DNA of 64,000 nucleotides. Source: Neoroseomonas terrae. Its GTDB lineage: Bacteria; Pseudomonadota; Alphaproteobacteria; Acetobacterales; Acetobacteraceae. The position numbers and the translations under genes were made by a program. Shown here one piece after another: positions 1 through 8,223 of the stretch. The DNA lies in contig NZ_JAAEDI010000002.1 in assembly GCF_018129025.1 (NCBI RefSeq), positions 62,001 to 126,000 on the forward strand, read 5' to 3'. Each line of letters begins with the position of its first letter. Position 1 is the first letter of the stretch. The notes under the pieces were generated by a model. It saw only the letters and a program-made list of their open reading frames with translations. It was not told the DNA's origin and made no database searches.

Positions 1-1165
1 CGTGGAACGGCATGCCGAAGGCCGAGACATAGCCGACCTGCGTCATCTCGTCGCAGAAGATGCCGTCTTCCGGCAGCGCCTCGCGGATCGCTTCCAGATA
101 CGACATCTGCGGCTGGACCGACTGGATATCGGCGGCCACTTGCTCCTTCGCGCGGGCGATCGCCGCTGCGCGGTCGGCGTCCTTGCGGCCGGCGACGGCC
201 GCCGTGACGGCGCGGGCCGCATCGCCGGCATCCGCCACGATGCCGAGATCGACCGCGAGCCGCCGCATCTCGGCCGGATCGATGTCGATGCGCGCGATGC
301 GTACGCCCTTTGGCATGTCGCCCCAGCGCGCGACGGGTACATCCAGTCGCGTGCCGAAGCCGATCAGCAGGTCCGTCTCCGGCCAGAGCTTGTAGCCCGC
401 CGGCACGGTGAGGCTCAGCGGATGCCGGTCGTCCAGGATGCCGCGGCCGCCGCGATAGCGGACGACCGGCGCGCCGATCTTCTCGGCCAGTGCCTGGATC
501 GCCGGGCCGGCGTCCATGGCGCCGGCGCCGGCCCAGATCATCGGATTGCGCGCGGCGTCGATCATCTCGGCAAGGCGCGCGATCTTCGTCGGGTCGGGCA
601 CCGGCGCGGGATGCGGCGGCAGGGCATCGCAGGGTGTGACCTCGGCGACCGCCGGCAGCTGGTCGAGCGGCACTTCCAGCGCAACCGGGCCGGGGCGCCC
701 GGACATCATTTCCTGGAAGGCGCGGGCGACCTTGCGCGGCGCCTCGGTCGGGTCTTCGATCCGGTCGGCGTAGCGTACCAGGGTGCGCAGCGTGGCGAGC
801 TGGTCCGGCAGCTCGTGCAATTGCCCTCGCAAGCGGCCGATCTGCGCGGACGGCACCTGCCCGGTCAGGCACAGCACCGGCGCGTTGACGCTCCAGGCGG
901 TGGATAGGGCAGCGGTCGTGTTGAGCACGCCGGGCCCCGGCACGACGGAGTAGACCGCCGGCTTGCCCGTCGCGCAGGCATAGCCGAGCGCCATGTAAGC
1001 CGTCGTCTGTTCATGCCGCGCATTGATGACGCGGATCCGGTTAGCGTTGCGGGCGAAGGCGTCGAACAGCCCGTACATCTGGACGCCGGGCAGTCCGAAT
1101 ACGGTATCGATCCCGTGGCGGATCAGGCTGTCGACGATCGCGTCGCCACCGGTCATTCGCGGCAT
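1..1165 (-). CDS. Thiamine-pyrophosphate enzyme, acetolactate synthase-like (3' part outside window)
   Basis: The frame opens with ATG at 1165 and is still open at the window edge, so 388 codons are visible. The N-terminal PYR domain shows the cofactor-activating glutamate in NARHEQ (Glu52) and the VVPGPGVLN turn at residues 74-82. The central domain reads WAGAGAMDAG near residue 211. This is the layout of the acetolactate synthase / benzoylformate decarboxylase / oxalyl-CoA decarboxylase family. The C-terminal GDG...N motif that binds TPP-Mg lies beyond the edge, so the substrate cannot be judged. It follows an SDR reductase (93-bp gap) and an aldehyde dehydrogenase on the same strand. No ilvN small subunit lies upstream, which argues against biosynthetic IlvB. 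A 2-oxoacid decarboxylase whose aldehyde product feeds the dehydrogenase is an inference. Confidence 0.85.
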   Translation of the reverse strand, partial: MPRMTGGDAIVDSLIRHGIDTVFGLPGVQMYGLFDAFARNANRIRVINARHEQTTAYMALGYACATGKPAVYSVVPGPGVLNTTAALSTAWSVNAPVLCLTGQVPSAQIGRLRGQLHELPDQLATLRTLVRYADRIEDPTEAPRKVARAFQEMMSGRPGPVALEVPLDQLPAVAEVTPCDALPPHPAPVPDPTKIARLAEMIDAARNPMIWAGAGAMDAGPAIQALAEKIGAPVVRYRGGRGILDDRHPLSLTVPAGYKLWPETDLLIGFGTRLDVPVARWGDMPKGVRIARIDIDPAEMRRLAVDLGIVADAGDAARAVTAAVAGRKDADRAAAIARAKEQVAADIQSVQPQMSYLEAIREALPEDGIFCDEMTQVGYVSAFGMPFH

Positions 1166-1258
1166 GGTGCTGGTGTCCCTCGATCAGCGGCGCGCCCGTG
1201 ACGCGCATCGGCGGCAATCGGACCATCGAATGGCGCATCGGCCAAGAGGGGGTGCCCG

Positions 1259-2311
1259 TCAGCCAGGCGGCAGCACGCGCGCCGCCCGATAGCCGTCGAT
1301 CTGCCGGTCGAACATCGCCCAGCTGTCGACGAAGCCCGGAAAGCCGGCGTTCCGCGCTGCCGTCATCGAGATGAGGACGTCGTAGTCCATGTTGAGGAAG
1401 AAATCGGCGAAGTCCCAGGACGCAACCTGCGCCAGCGGCAAGGCGAGCCCGTGTCGCGCCCGGACGCGTTCCCACACCGGTTCCTTGTCCGCCATCAGCC
1501 TGCGCATCGCCATGGGCCGCGGACGGCCGAGCGGCACATTGAAGCGATCGGCCAGGAAGGCCCAGAGGTCGCACCATCGGAAGGCATCGCCATTGGTCAT
1601 GTTGAAGGCGCGATTCGCGCAGCGCGGTTCCCGGATCATCCAGAGCACGCCCTGGGCGAGCAGCGCGGCGTCGGTCACCTCGTGCAAGGCATTCCATGCG
1701 CCCGGTTTGCCCGGAAAGTCGAAAGGCACGCCCAGCTCCCGGCAAATTGCCGCATAGGCGCCGAGGGTTGAGATGATGTTGCGCGCGCGCCCCGGCGCGA
1801 CGTCCAGTACGAAGTTCGGCCGGCTGGCGGACCAGCTCCAGGCCTTTCCGGCCTGGCGCGCGGCAAGGAGGTCCTGCTGGTCGTAATAGAAGTTCGGCGG
1901 CATGTGGCGCGGGTCGTCCTCCCGCGCCGGAGTGCGGCAGGGGCCGAGATGCACCCCGTACCATTTCGCGCCGTGGATCACATGAAGATGGGCGAAGTGC
2001 GGCAACGACGCCTCCGCGGCGTCGAGCAGGTTGCGCAGCATCGCGACATTGGCCGCGACATCTTCCAACCCCGTCTCGCCATGCGGCGCGCGGGAGGCAT
2101 AGACGATGTGCGTGATGTCCGGTTGCGATGACAAGGCGCGGGCGAGGCCGCTGGCATCGGTCAGGTCCGCCTCCACCCAATCGCCGGCCTTTTCCGGCCG
2201 CCGACGGGACAGGCCAATGACGCGGAAGGCGTCACCGGCCTGCGCCTGGTCCATGAGCCGTGCGGCGGCGGCGCCGCTCGCGCCCGCGATGAGGAGCGTT
2301 GGCCGGTTCAT
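1259..2311 (-). CDS. PRISE-like NAD(P)-dependent SDR reductase
   Basis: This 350-residue protein starts at the ATG followed by NRPTLLIAG; an in-frame extension to 2359 lacks family sequence. The Rossmann fingerprint is GASGAAA near residue 9, where the third glycine of GxxGxxG is alanine. Mid-protein it carries HVIHGAKWYG and NFYYDQQDLL, the conserved blocks of the progesterone 5-beta-reductase/iridoid synthase (PRISE) type of extended SDR, with the family tyrosine in NFYY. PRISE enzymes reduce activated C=C bonds of enones. The gene lies 16 bp downstream of the aldehyde dehydrogenase and 93 bp upstream of the ThDP enzyme, so the three probably share a transcript. The substrate is unknown. 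Family assignment is good; the specific reaction is inference. Confidence 0.8.
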   Translation of the reverse strand: MNRPTLLIAGASGAAAARLMDQAQAGDAFRVIGLSRRRPEKAGDWVEADLTDASGLARALSSQPDITHIVYASRAPHGETGLEDVAANVAMLRNLLDAAEASLPHFAHLHVIHGAKWYGVHLGPCRTPAREDDPRHMPPNFYYDQQDLLAARQAGKAWSWSASRPNFVLDVAPGRARNIISTLGAYAAICRELGVPFDFPGKPGAWNALHEVTDAALLAQGVLWMIREPRCANRAFNMTNGDAFRWCDLWAFLADRFNVPLGRPRPMAMRRLMADKEPVWERVRARHGLALPLAQVASWDFADFFLNMDYDVLISMTAARNAGFPGFVDSWAMFDRQIDGYRAARVLPPG

Positions 2312-2327
2312 GGCGCCAACGACCCCT

Positions 2328-3803
2328 CTATCGCATGATGAATGGATTCGCGGGTGCACCCTTCGCCGTCGAGATCCACACGCTCTTGGTTTCCAGATAC
2401 TCGCGCACCGCCTCGATGCCGCTCTCGCGGCCGATGCCCGAATGCTTCATGCCGCCGAACGGCATCATGTAGCTGACGGCGCGATAGGTGTTCACCCAGA
2501 CCGTGCCGGCCTTGAGCGCCGAGGACATGCGCACCGCCCGCCCGATGTCCTGTGTCCAGACGCCGGCGGCGAGGCCGTAGATCGTGTCGTTCGCGACGCG
2601 CACCGCCTCCGCTTCGTCATCGAAGCCGAGGATCGATAGCACCGGCCCGAACACCTCCTCCCTCGCGATGCGCATGGAGGGCTTCACGTCGGTGAAGATC
2701 GTCGGTTCCACGAACTGCCCGCCCGGATAGCCAGAGGCAGGGCCACCGCCCAGGATGCAGCGCGCGCCCTCATTCTTCGCGATGTCGATGTAGTCGAGGA
2801 TCTTGCGGTACTGCGGCGCCGTCGTGACCGGCCCGATATTCGTATCGGGCAGCATCGGGTCACCCTTGCGCGCCGTCTTGCCCAGTTCCACCAGGCGCTC
2901 CGTGAAGCGTTCGCGGATCGAGTTCTGCACCAGCACGCGGGAGCCCGCGATGCAGGTTTGCCCGGTGGCGGCGAAGATGCCGGAGATGACGCCGGCCACC
3001 GCCATGTCCAGGTCGGCATCATCGAAGACGATGTTGGGTGACTTGCCGCCGAGCTCGAGCGAGACGCGCTTCATCGTCTTGGCCGCCTGCGCGTAGATCC
3101 GCGCGCCCGTGGCGTCCGACCCGGTGAAGGTGATCTTCGCGACGTCCGGGTGGTCAACGAGGGCTGAGCCGACCTCGGGGCCGAGGCCGGTGATGACGTT
3201 GAACACGCCGTCAGGGAAGCCGGCTTCCTTCGTAAGCGCGGCGAACTCCAGCGTGGAGCAGGAGGCGAACTCGGAGGGCTTGACCACCACCGTGCAGCCC
3301 GCCGCCAGGGCCGGCGCGCATTTCCAGGCCACGAAGAGCAATGGGGAGTTCCAGGCGGTCAGCGCGCCGACGACACCAACAGGCTCGTGCTTCGTGAAGG
3401 CGAACATCTCCGGCTTGTCGATCGGCACGACAGCGCCTTCCAGCTTGTCGGCCAGGCCGCCGAAGTAGCGCCACCATTCCGGGTTATAGCGTGTCTGTCC
3501 CAGCATCTCGGCGAGGAGCTTGCCGTTGTCGCGCACCTCGACCTCCGCAAGGCGCTCCGCATTCGCCGTGATCAGGTCCGCCAGCTTGTGCATCAGCCTG
3601 CCGCGCGCGGAGGCGGTCATGGTCGCCCAGGGGCCCTCGCGCATCGCGCGGCCGGCGGCGCCGACCGCGCGATCCACATCCGCTGCGCTGCCGCGCGGGA
3701 TGCGGGCCCAGACCTCGCCCGAATAGGGATTGTGGCTGTCGATCCATTCGCCCGAGGCGGGGTCCACATAGCTGCCGTCGATGTAGTGGCCGTAGGTCTT
3801 CAT
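2328..3803 (-). CDS. Aldehyde dehydrogenase family protein
   Basis: This 491-residue protein starts at ATG 3803, which has a strong GGAGG ribosome site 5 bp upstream; the longer frame to 4001 is rejected. It has the full ALDH fold: ELGGKSPNIVFDDAD contains the general-base glutamate, GQTCIAGSR near residue 300 contains the catalytic cysteine, and EEVFGPVLS and GGMKHSGIGRE lie near the C terminus. Members oxidise aldehydes to acids with NAD(P)+. It is the first gene of a minus-strand set with a PRISE reductase and a ThDP enzyme, which suggests degradation of a carbonyl compound. The exact aldehyde cannot be told from sequence; betaine-aldehyde and aromatic-aldehyde dehydrogenases look alike at this level. 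Confidence 0.92.
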   Translation of the reverse strand: MKTYGHYIDGSYVDPASGEWIDSHNPYSGEVWARIPRGSAADVDRAVGAAGRAMREGPWATMTASARGRLMHKLADLITANAERLAEVEVRDNGKLLAEMLGQTRYNPEWWRYFGGLADKLEGAVVPIDKPEMFAFTKHEPVGVVGALTAWNSPLLFVAWKCAPALAAGCTVVVKPSEFASCSTLEFAALTKEAGFPDGVFNVITGLGPEVGSALVDHPDVAKITFTGSDATGARIYAQAAKTMKRVSLELGGKSPNIVFDDADLDMAVAGVISGIFAATGQTCIAGSRVLVQNSIRERFTERLVELGKTARKGDPMLPDTNIGPVTTAPQYRKILDYIDIAKNEGARCILGGGPASGYPGGQFVEPTIFTDVKPSMRIAREEVFGPVLSILGFDDEAEAVRVANDTIYGLAAGVWTQDIGRAVRMSSALKAGTVWVNTYRAVSYMMPFGGMKHSGIGRESGIEAVREYLETKSVWISTAKGAPANPFIMR

Positions 3804-4103
3804 CGTTGCCTCCTGGTGCTGCGCCGGGCCCAGGGCCAACGCATTGGCGCCCGCGGGGTCGCAAGGGTCGAAGGGCCGGCCGCGCGGGGGCGGGGCCCCG
3901 CTCGCGTCGGCGGAGAGAACGCCATGTCCTCGGCGCGGCAGCATGGACGCGACCTTGAGCGTGAACAAGGGTGGGACGTTCGGCTCGGTCAGGTCGCGCA
4001 CCTTGGTGGCGCGGCGCCCGGCGCCGCCGATGCCGGCGCGGGTGAAGGCGCTGTCGGATGGATCCAGCGGCCTACGCGACTGGGGCCGCGCAGGCCCGGC
4101 TTA
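3804..4103. other. Intergenic stretch, no gene seen
   Basis: These 300 bases lie between the aldehyde dehydrogenase start and the stop of the second Lin0512 gene, both minus strand. The DNA is very GC-rich around 3870-3900. No conserved frame, RNA gene or clear promoter box could be supported. Confidence 0.5.
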
Positions 4104-4445
4104 TCAAGGCAGATCGAAGCGAACCGCGATGGCGGCAGATGCGATCACGGCCCGATCATGCGCGCCTTCTTCCGGCACGTCGAGGCCGCCCTTCACCGCC
4201 TTCGCCGTAACCACGCCATAGGGCAGGGATCTGCGGACTGCCTCGACGTCCACCTTGTCAGGCTGCTGGACGCCGATCGTGACCTCCACCTGCATCGTCT
4301 TGATATCCAGGCCCAGCGTGCGGATGAACGCCAGCGAAGAATGATGCAGCGCGTCCTGCACCGCGCGCAGCGCCGCCTTGGTGTAGTCCCCGCCATGCAG
4401 GTCGTTGCCGGTGCCCATTTCCAGGATGATGCGCTTCAAGGCCAT
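4104..4445 (-). CDS. Lin0512 family protein, second copy of tandem pair
   Basis: This small protein of 113 residues has no signal peptide or membrane segment. It opens with MALKRIILEMGTGNDLHG and continues with DYTKAALRAVQDALHHSS, the conserved start of the Lin0512 family of unknown function. The middle holds a VEVTIGVQQPDKVD strand region and the end a hydrophobic ASAAIAVRFDL strand. It lies 12 bp downstream of a paralogue with the same start and block order, so the two are probably co-transcribed and may form a heteromer. A GGAG site stands 8 bp before the ATG. Function is unknown; the family call rests on the recognisable N-terminal block. Confidence 0.8.
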   Translation of the reverse strand: MALKRIILEMGTGNDLHGGDYTKAALRAVQDALHHSSLAFIRTLGLDIKTMQVEVTIGVQQPDKVDVEAVRRSLPYGVVTAKAVKGGLDVPEEGAHDRAVIASAAIAVRFDLP

Positions 4446-4457
4446 TGTCCCGGTCTC

Positions 4458-4796
4458 CTAGATGTCGAGCCGCACGATGGCGCAGCAATTCGCGATCACG
4501 GTCGTGCTGGTGCCCTGGTCGTTAGGGATCTCAAGGCCACCCTCAACGACCGTCACGGTGCCGGTGCCGTGGGGCAGGATGGCCAGCACCTGTTCCCGGT
4601 CGACCTGGTCCGGCTTCGGGACGCCGATCAGCACCTCCACCTGCATGGCATCGACCGGCTGGTTGACCACGTCCCCGATCGTCAGGGAGTTGTGCCACAG
4701 CGCGTCGCGCAGCGCGCGAACCGCCGCCTTCGTGTAGTCGGCGCCGCGTATGTCGGTGCCCATCCCGATCTCGAGCACCATTCGTTTGAGCGCCAT
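4458..4796 (-). CDS. Lin0512 family protein, first copy of tandem pair
   Basis: This 112-residue paralogue of the next gene begins MALKRMVLEIGMGTDIRG, followed by DYTKAAVRALRDALWHNS. Block order matches throughout, including VEVLIGVPKPDQVD and the terminal IANCCAIVRLDI strand, which here carries two adjacent cysteines absent from the partner. The ATG follows a GGAAGGACAG ribosome site. Neighbours are the partner gene 12 bp downstream and, 174 bp away, the stop of an efflux transporter on the same strand. No function is known for the family. The pairing of two diverged copies suggests a two-subunit assembly, which is inference. Confidence 0.8.
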   Translation of the reverse strand: MALKRMVLEIGMGTDIRGADYTKAAVRALRDALWHNSLTIGDVVNQPVDAMQVEVLIGVPKPDQVDREQVLAILPHGTGTVTVVEGGLEIPNDQGTSTTVIANCCAIVRLDI

Positions 4797-4970
4797 GATC
4801 CTGTCCTTCCGAAACTCACCCGGAGCGTTGCGCGCAGGCTAACGGATTGCGGCGCGTTGCGTCACTGCCGCTCAACCTGCCCGCAGCCGCTCGGGGTGAA
4901 GGGGAAGACGGACTTGTCCATCGGCGACCTGGCTGATGCGCGCCCCCGCACGGCGGTCCCGGAAGGCGAG

Positions 4971-6332
4971 TTACGGTCGTCCGACGGGCTCCCGCATCCG
5001 CAGCAGGCTGACGATGGCGCCGCAGGCCGCGAAGCCGGCGGCCACGACGATCGCCAGCGTCGCGCCGGTTTCGGGGAGCAGCCTCAGCAGCAGCGCCACC
5101 AGCGCCGCCCCGATGGACTGCCCGAACAGCCGGGCCGTGCTCATCATGCCGCTCGTCGCCCCGGCCCGCGACGCCGGTGCCGAAAGGACCAGCGCGCGAT
5201 TGTTGGGTGTCTGGAACAGGCCGAACCCTACGCCGCACAGGGCCATCCGCCAGCCGATGTCCCAGACGGCCGGGTCGGCTGGCAGATGTCCGAGCGCCAG
5301 CAGGCCCAGCGTCAGCGTGGCCAGGCCGCTCGCGCACAGCCAGCTTGCGGGAATGCGGTCGGCGAGTCGGCCCGCGATGGGTGCCGCAATCGCCAGCGTG
5401 AGGGGCCATGGCACCATCACGAGGCCGATCAACTCCGGCGAGAAGCCGAAACCGTCGTGGAACAGGAAGGGCAGCGCCGTCAGCGCCATCATCTGCGCGG
5501 CGAAGGAGGCGATCGAGGTCGCCACCGTCAGGCCGAAGGCGCTCGTGCGAAGCAGGTCTAGCGGCAGCATCGGCGCGGCGTAGCCCGACATCCGGTGCAG
5601 CAGCAGCAGCATCGCCGCGATCGCGGCAATGGCCAGCGCCGCGGTCGCTGCCAGGGACAGGCCCTGGCCGATCGCCACCAGCGTCATCACCGTGAGCCCG
5701 ACGCCGGCAGCGGTGGTCAGCGCCTCCAGCCAATCGTATCGCCGCGGCGCCCGGGCGGTCTGGGGCAGGTTGCGCAGCCCGACCACGAAGGACAGGACGC
5801 AGAGCGGCACGTTGAGCGCGAACAGCCATGGCCAGGAGGCAAAGCCGAGCACCAGGCCGGCATAGCTCGGCCCGACGGTGGAGGCGATCGCCACCACCAT
5901 CGCATTCATCCCGATCGTGCCGCCCAGCCTGTCGCGGGGAACGATGTGGCGGATCAGGGCGAGGTTCACGCCCAGGATGCCGGCCGAGCCAAGCCCCTGC
6001 GCCAGGCGGGCGATCGCAAGCTGCGCGAGCGAATCCGCGAAGCTGCAGGCGAGGGATGCGAGCGCGAAGACGACGACCCCGCCGAGATAGACGCGCCGGT
6101 AGCCATGAATCTCACCGAGCGCCGCCAGTGGAAGCAGCGCTACGAGCTGCGCGAGCTGGAACGCGTTGATGACCCAGATGGCGTGGGATGGATTTGCCTG
6201 CAGCGTTGCCGCGATGGATGGCAAGGCGACATTCGTCGCGCTGCTGTCCAGAACAGCCATGCCGAGGGTCAGGAGGACCGTGGCCAAGGCCCATTGCCGG
6301 CGGCGTCCCTCGAGGGCTTCGGGCAGGTTCAT
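4971..6332 (-). CDS. MFS transporter, DHA2 (EmrB/QacA-like) drug:H+ antiporter family
   Basis: The product has 453 residues with about 14 hydrophobic segments, the length and topology of the DHA2 group. The first helix carries LDSSATNVALPSIAATL, the D1 motif of 14-TM antiporters. ARLAQGLGSAGILGVNLALI matches the fourth-helix region, and the loop arginine motif appears as RLADRIPASW in the second half. The start at MNLPEALEGRRRQW is chosen because the longer frame to 6386 adds only a proline/arginine-rich leader. It is transcribed divergently from the binding-protein gene at 6527. Substrates of the family are drugs, dyes or small metabolites pumped outward by proton exchange. No TetR/MarR regulator adjoins it. 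Confidence 0.88.
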   Translation of the reverse strand: MNLPEALEGRRRQWALATVLLTLGMAVLDSSATNVALPSIAATLQANPSHAIWVINAFQLAQLVALLPLAALGEIHGYRRVYLGGVVVFALASLACSFADSLAQLAIARLAQGLGSAGILGVNLALIRHIVPRDRLGGTIGMNAMVVAIASTVGPSYAGLVLGFASWPWLFALNVPLCVLSFVVGLRNLPQTARAPRRYDWLEALTTAAGVGLTVMTLVAIGQGLSLAATAALAIAAIAAMLLLLHRMSGYAAPMLPLDLLRTSAFGLTVATSIASFAAQMMALTALPFLFHDGFGFSPELIGLVMVPWPLTLAIAAPIAGRLADRIPASWLCASGLATLTLGLLALGHLPADPAVWDIGWRMALCGVGFGLFQTPNNRALVLSAPASRAGATSGMMSTARLFGQSIGAALVALLLRLLPETGATLAIVVAAGFAACGAIVSLLRMREPVGRP

Positions 6333-6526
6333 GGCGCGTGGCTCATCGGAAGGCCTCGACGGGAGAGGGCGCCTCCGGGCCGGCACGACGTCACGGAAGA
6401 GGACACCGGCGCAGTATCGCCGCGCCGCATCGGGCGATCAATGCGTCCGCGGGGGGTTGAATCGACGCACGCGACATCTTGCCAAGCCGCGTCGGGCGGG
6501 GTGGCATCGCCGCCAGGAGAACGTTC

Positions 6527-7420
6527 ATGACCCCACTCACCCTGGCCGTCGTCTCGCGCAACTATTTCAACATGCCGGCCTGGCTTGGCCTGCATGCGGG
6601 CCTGTTCGCCGCCGAAGGGATCGATCTGACCATCGACCACATCGAGGGCATCGAGGAGGTCAACGATCGCCTGCGCTCGGGCAGGGCACAACTCGCCTAT
6701 GGGGTGACCGAGCACGTGATTCTCGATGCCGAATCCGGGGGGCACCTGGCGATCATCGGCGGCAATGTGAACCGGCTTCCCTTCTCCCTGATCGCCCGGC
6801 ACGGGATCGAGGACCTGAAGGGCCTGCGCGGCAAGCGGATCGGCGTGTCGTCGCTGCGCGCCGGGTCGTCCTCCCTGATCATGCGCCTGCTCGCCGAACA
6901 AGGGCTGAACTGGCCCGACGATTATGAGCTGGTGCCTTGCGGCCCGATCCTGGCGCGATGGGACCTGCTGCGCAGCGGCGGCATCGACGCAGGGCTGCAG
7001 GGCGCGCCGCTCAACCACATCGCGCTGGACCACGGGTTCGTGTCGCTGTGCGAGCCGCGGCAGGACTTCCAGTTCACCAGCCTCGACGTCGATACGCGCT
7101 GGGCCGAAGGCAATCGCGACGTGTTGCTGCGCTTCCTTCGCGGCTTCCTGCGCGCGCATGACCGCTTCTACACGGATCGCGACGTCGCGCGCGACGTCGC
7201 CGTGAAGGAGAGCGGCATCGAACCGCGCTATGCGGACCGAGCCTGGGAGGAGTACACGCGCGATGAGATCTTCCCCCGTGACGCGGAGGCCAGCGAGACC
7301 GGCGTCCAGGCGCTGATCGAGACCAGTGCGTTGATCAGGGATCTGCCGAGGCGCGCGCGCACCCGCGCCGCCGACTACATCGATCGGCGCTGGCTGGCCG
7401 AGGCACGGGCATCGCTGTGA
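6527..7420 (+). CDS. ABC-type substrate-binding protein, NMT1/SsuA-like
   Basis: This 297-residue protein starts at ATG 6527 behind an AGGAGA site 6 bp away. It resembles the NMT1/THI5/SsuA clade: TLAVVSRNYFNMPAWLGLHAGLFAAEGID at the start, LRSGRAQLAYGVTEH near residue 50, and GLRGKRIGVSSLRAGSSS near residue 100. Unlike periplasmic members it shows no signal peptide, so it may act in the cytoplasm or the true start may be elsewhere. No ABC ATPase or permease is near. Its stop overlaps the start of the Asp/Glu racemase-family gene (GTGA), so the two are translationally coupled. Ligand unknown; a carboxylate or pyrimidine-like compound is possible. Confidence 0.75.
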   Translation: MTPLTLAVVSRNYFNMPAWLGLHAGLFAAEGIDLTIDHIEGIEEVNDRLRSGRAQLAYGVTEHVILDAESGGHLAIIGGNVNRLPFSLIARHGIEDLKGLRGKRIGVSSLRAGSSSLIMRLLAEQGLNWPDDYELVPCGPILARWDLLRSGGIDAGLQGAPLNHIALDHGFVSLCEPRQDFQFTSLDVDTRWAEGNRDVLLRFLRGFLRAHDRFYTDRDVARDVAVKESGIEPRYADRAWEEYTRDEIFPRDAEASETGVQALIETSALIRDLPRRARTRAADYIDRRWLAEARASL

Positions 7421-8145
7421 CCGGCATCGACTATGGCGACCGCGCCCGCATCGGGTTGATGGTCCCGTCCGGCAACCAGGTCTGCGAGGCGGAGATCCGC
7501 GCCATGCTGCCCGCTGGCGTCGCGGCACTGGTGACGCGGCTCGAACTGCGCGGCAGTTCCGAGCCGGAGTTGCTGCGGATGCTCGACGCGCTGGAAGTCG
7601 CGGCGGGGCTGCTTGCCGACGCGCAACCGCAACTGATCGGCTTCCACTGCACCGCCGTCTCCACCTTCGCGCCGGCCATAGCGGAGGGCATCGCGACGCG
7701 CATCGAGGCGCGCGCGGGGCTGCCGGCGATGGCGACAGCGGATGCGATCGTCGCGGCCCTCGGGGCGCTCGGCGTCGGGCGCATCCTGCTGGTGACGCCA
7801 TACATCGCCCCGGTGCATGATCGCGAGGTCGCCTTCCTCGCCGGGCATGGCATCGAAGTAACCGGTGGCTCGATGGCTGGCCTCAACACCAATGCAGAGA
7901 TGGCACTGCTGAACCCGGACCGCATCGCGCAGCAGACGCGCGACGCCGCGGCCGCCTCGCCCGGTGCGGAGGCCTGCTTCATCTCCTGCACGGCCATCCG
8001 CTCCGCCGGCCTGATCGCACCCCTGGAGGTTGAACTCGGCATGCCGGTCATCACCAGCAACCAGGTGATGGCGTGGCACATGCTGCGTCGCTGCGGCATC
8101 GCCGACGCCGTCCCCGGGTTCGGCCGGCTGCTCACACGCCATTGA
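7417..8145 (+). CDS. Asp/Glu racemase superfamily enzyme, maleate isomerase / arylmalonate decarboxylase-like
   Basis: The 242-residue protein starts at a GTG that overlaps the previous stop by 4 bp. It has the N-terminal IGLMVPSGNQVCEAEI block and two cysteines placed as in maleate cis-trans isomerase: Cys78 in GFHCTAVSTF and Cys191 in FISCTAIRS. Arylmalonate decarboxylases keep only the second cysteine, so the double-Cys pattern favours isomerase or racemase chemistry. VTPYIAPVHDREVAFLAGHGIEV is the central strand-turn typical of the family. It sits between a binding protein and a TRAP carboxylate transporter (78-bp gap), so it probably acts on the imported acid. Maleate, hydantoin and malonate-like substrates remain alternatives. 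Confidence 0.8.
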   Translation: MTGIDYGDRARIGLMVPSGNQVCEAEIRAMLPAGVAALVTRLELRGSSEPELLRMLDALEVAAGLLADAQPQLIGFHCTAVSTFAPAIAEGIATRIEARAGLPAMATADAIVAALGALGVGRILLVTPYIAPVHDREVAFLAGHGIEVTGGSMAGLNTNAEMALLNPDRIAQQTRDAAAASPGAEACFISCTAIRSAGLIAPLEVELGMPVITSNQVMAWHMLRRCGIADAVPGFGRLLTRH

Positions 8146-8223
8146 GCGCGGCTTGCGGCGCCGTCGCGGCGCCGTATCATTGCCGTGAGGTCCGGACGAA
8201 CCGGACGATGGAGGATTCATCCC

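Noticed and set aside
3387-5561. 724-codon plus-strand frame
   Set aside because: It lies opposite the aldehyde dehydrogenase, both Lin0512 genes and the MFS gene; composition artefact without recognisable domains.
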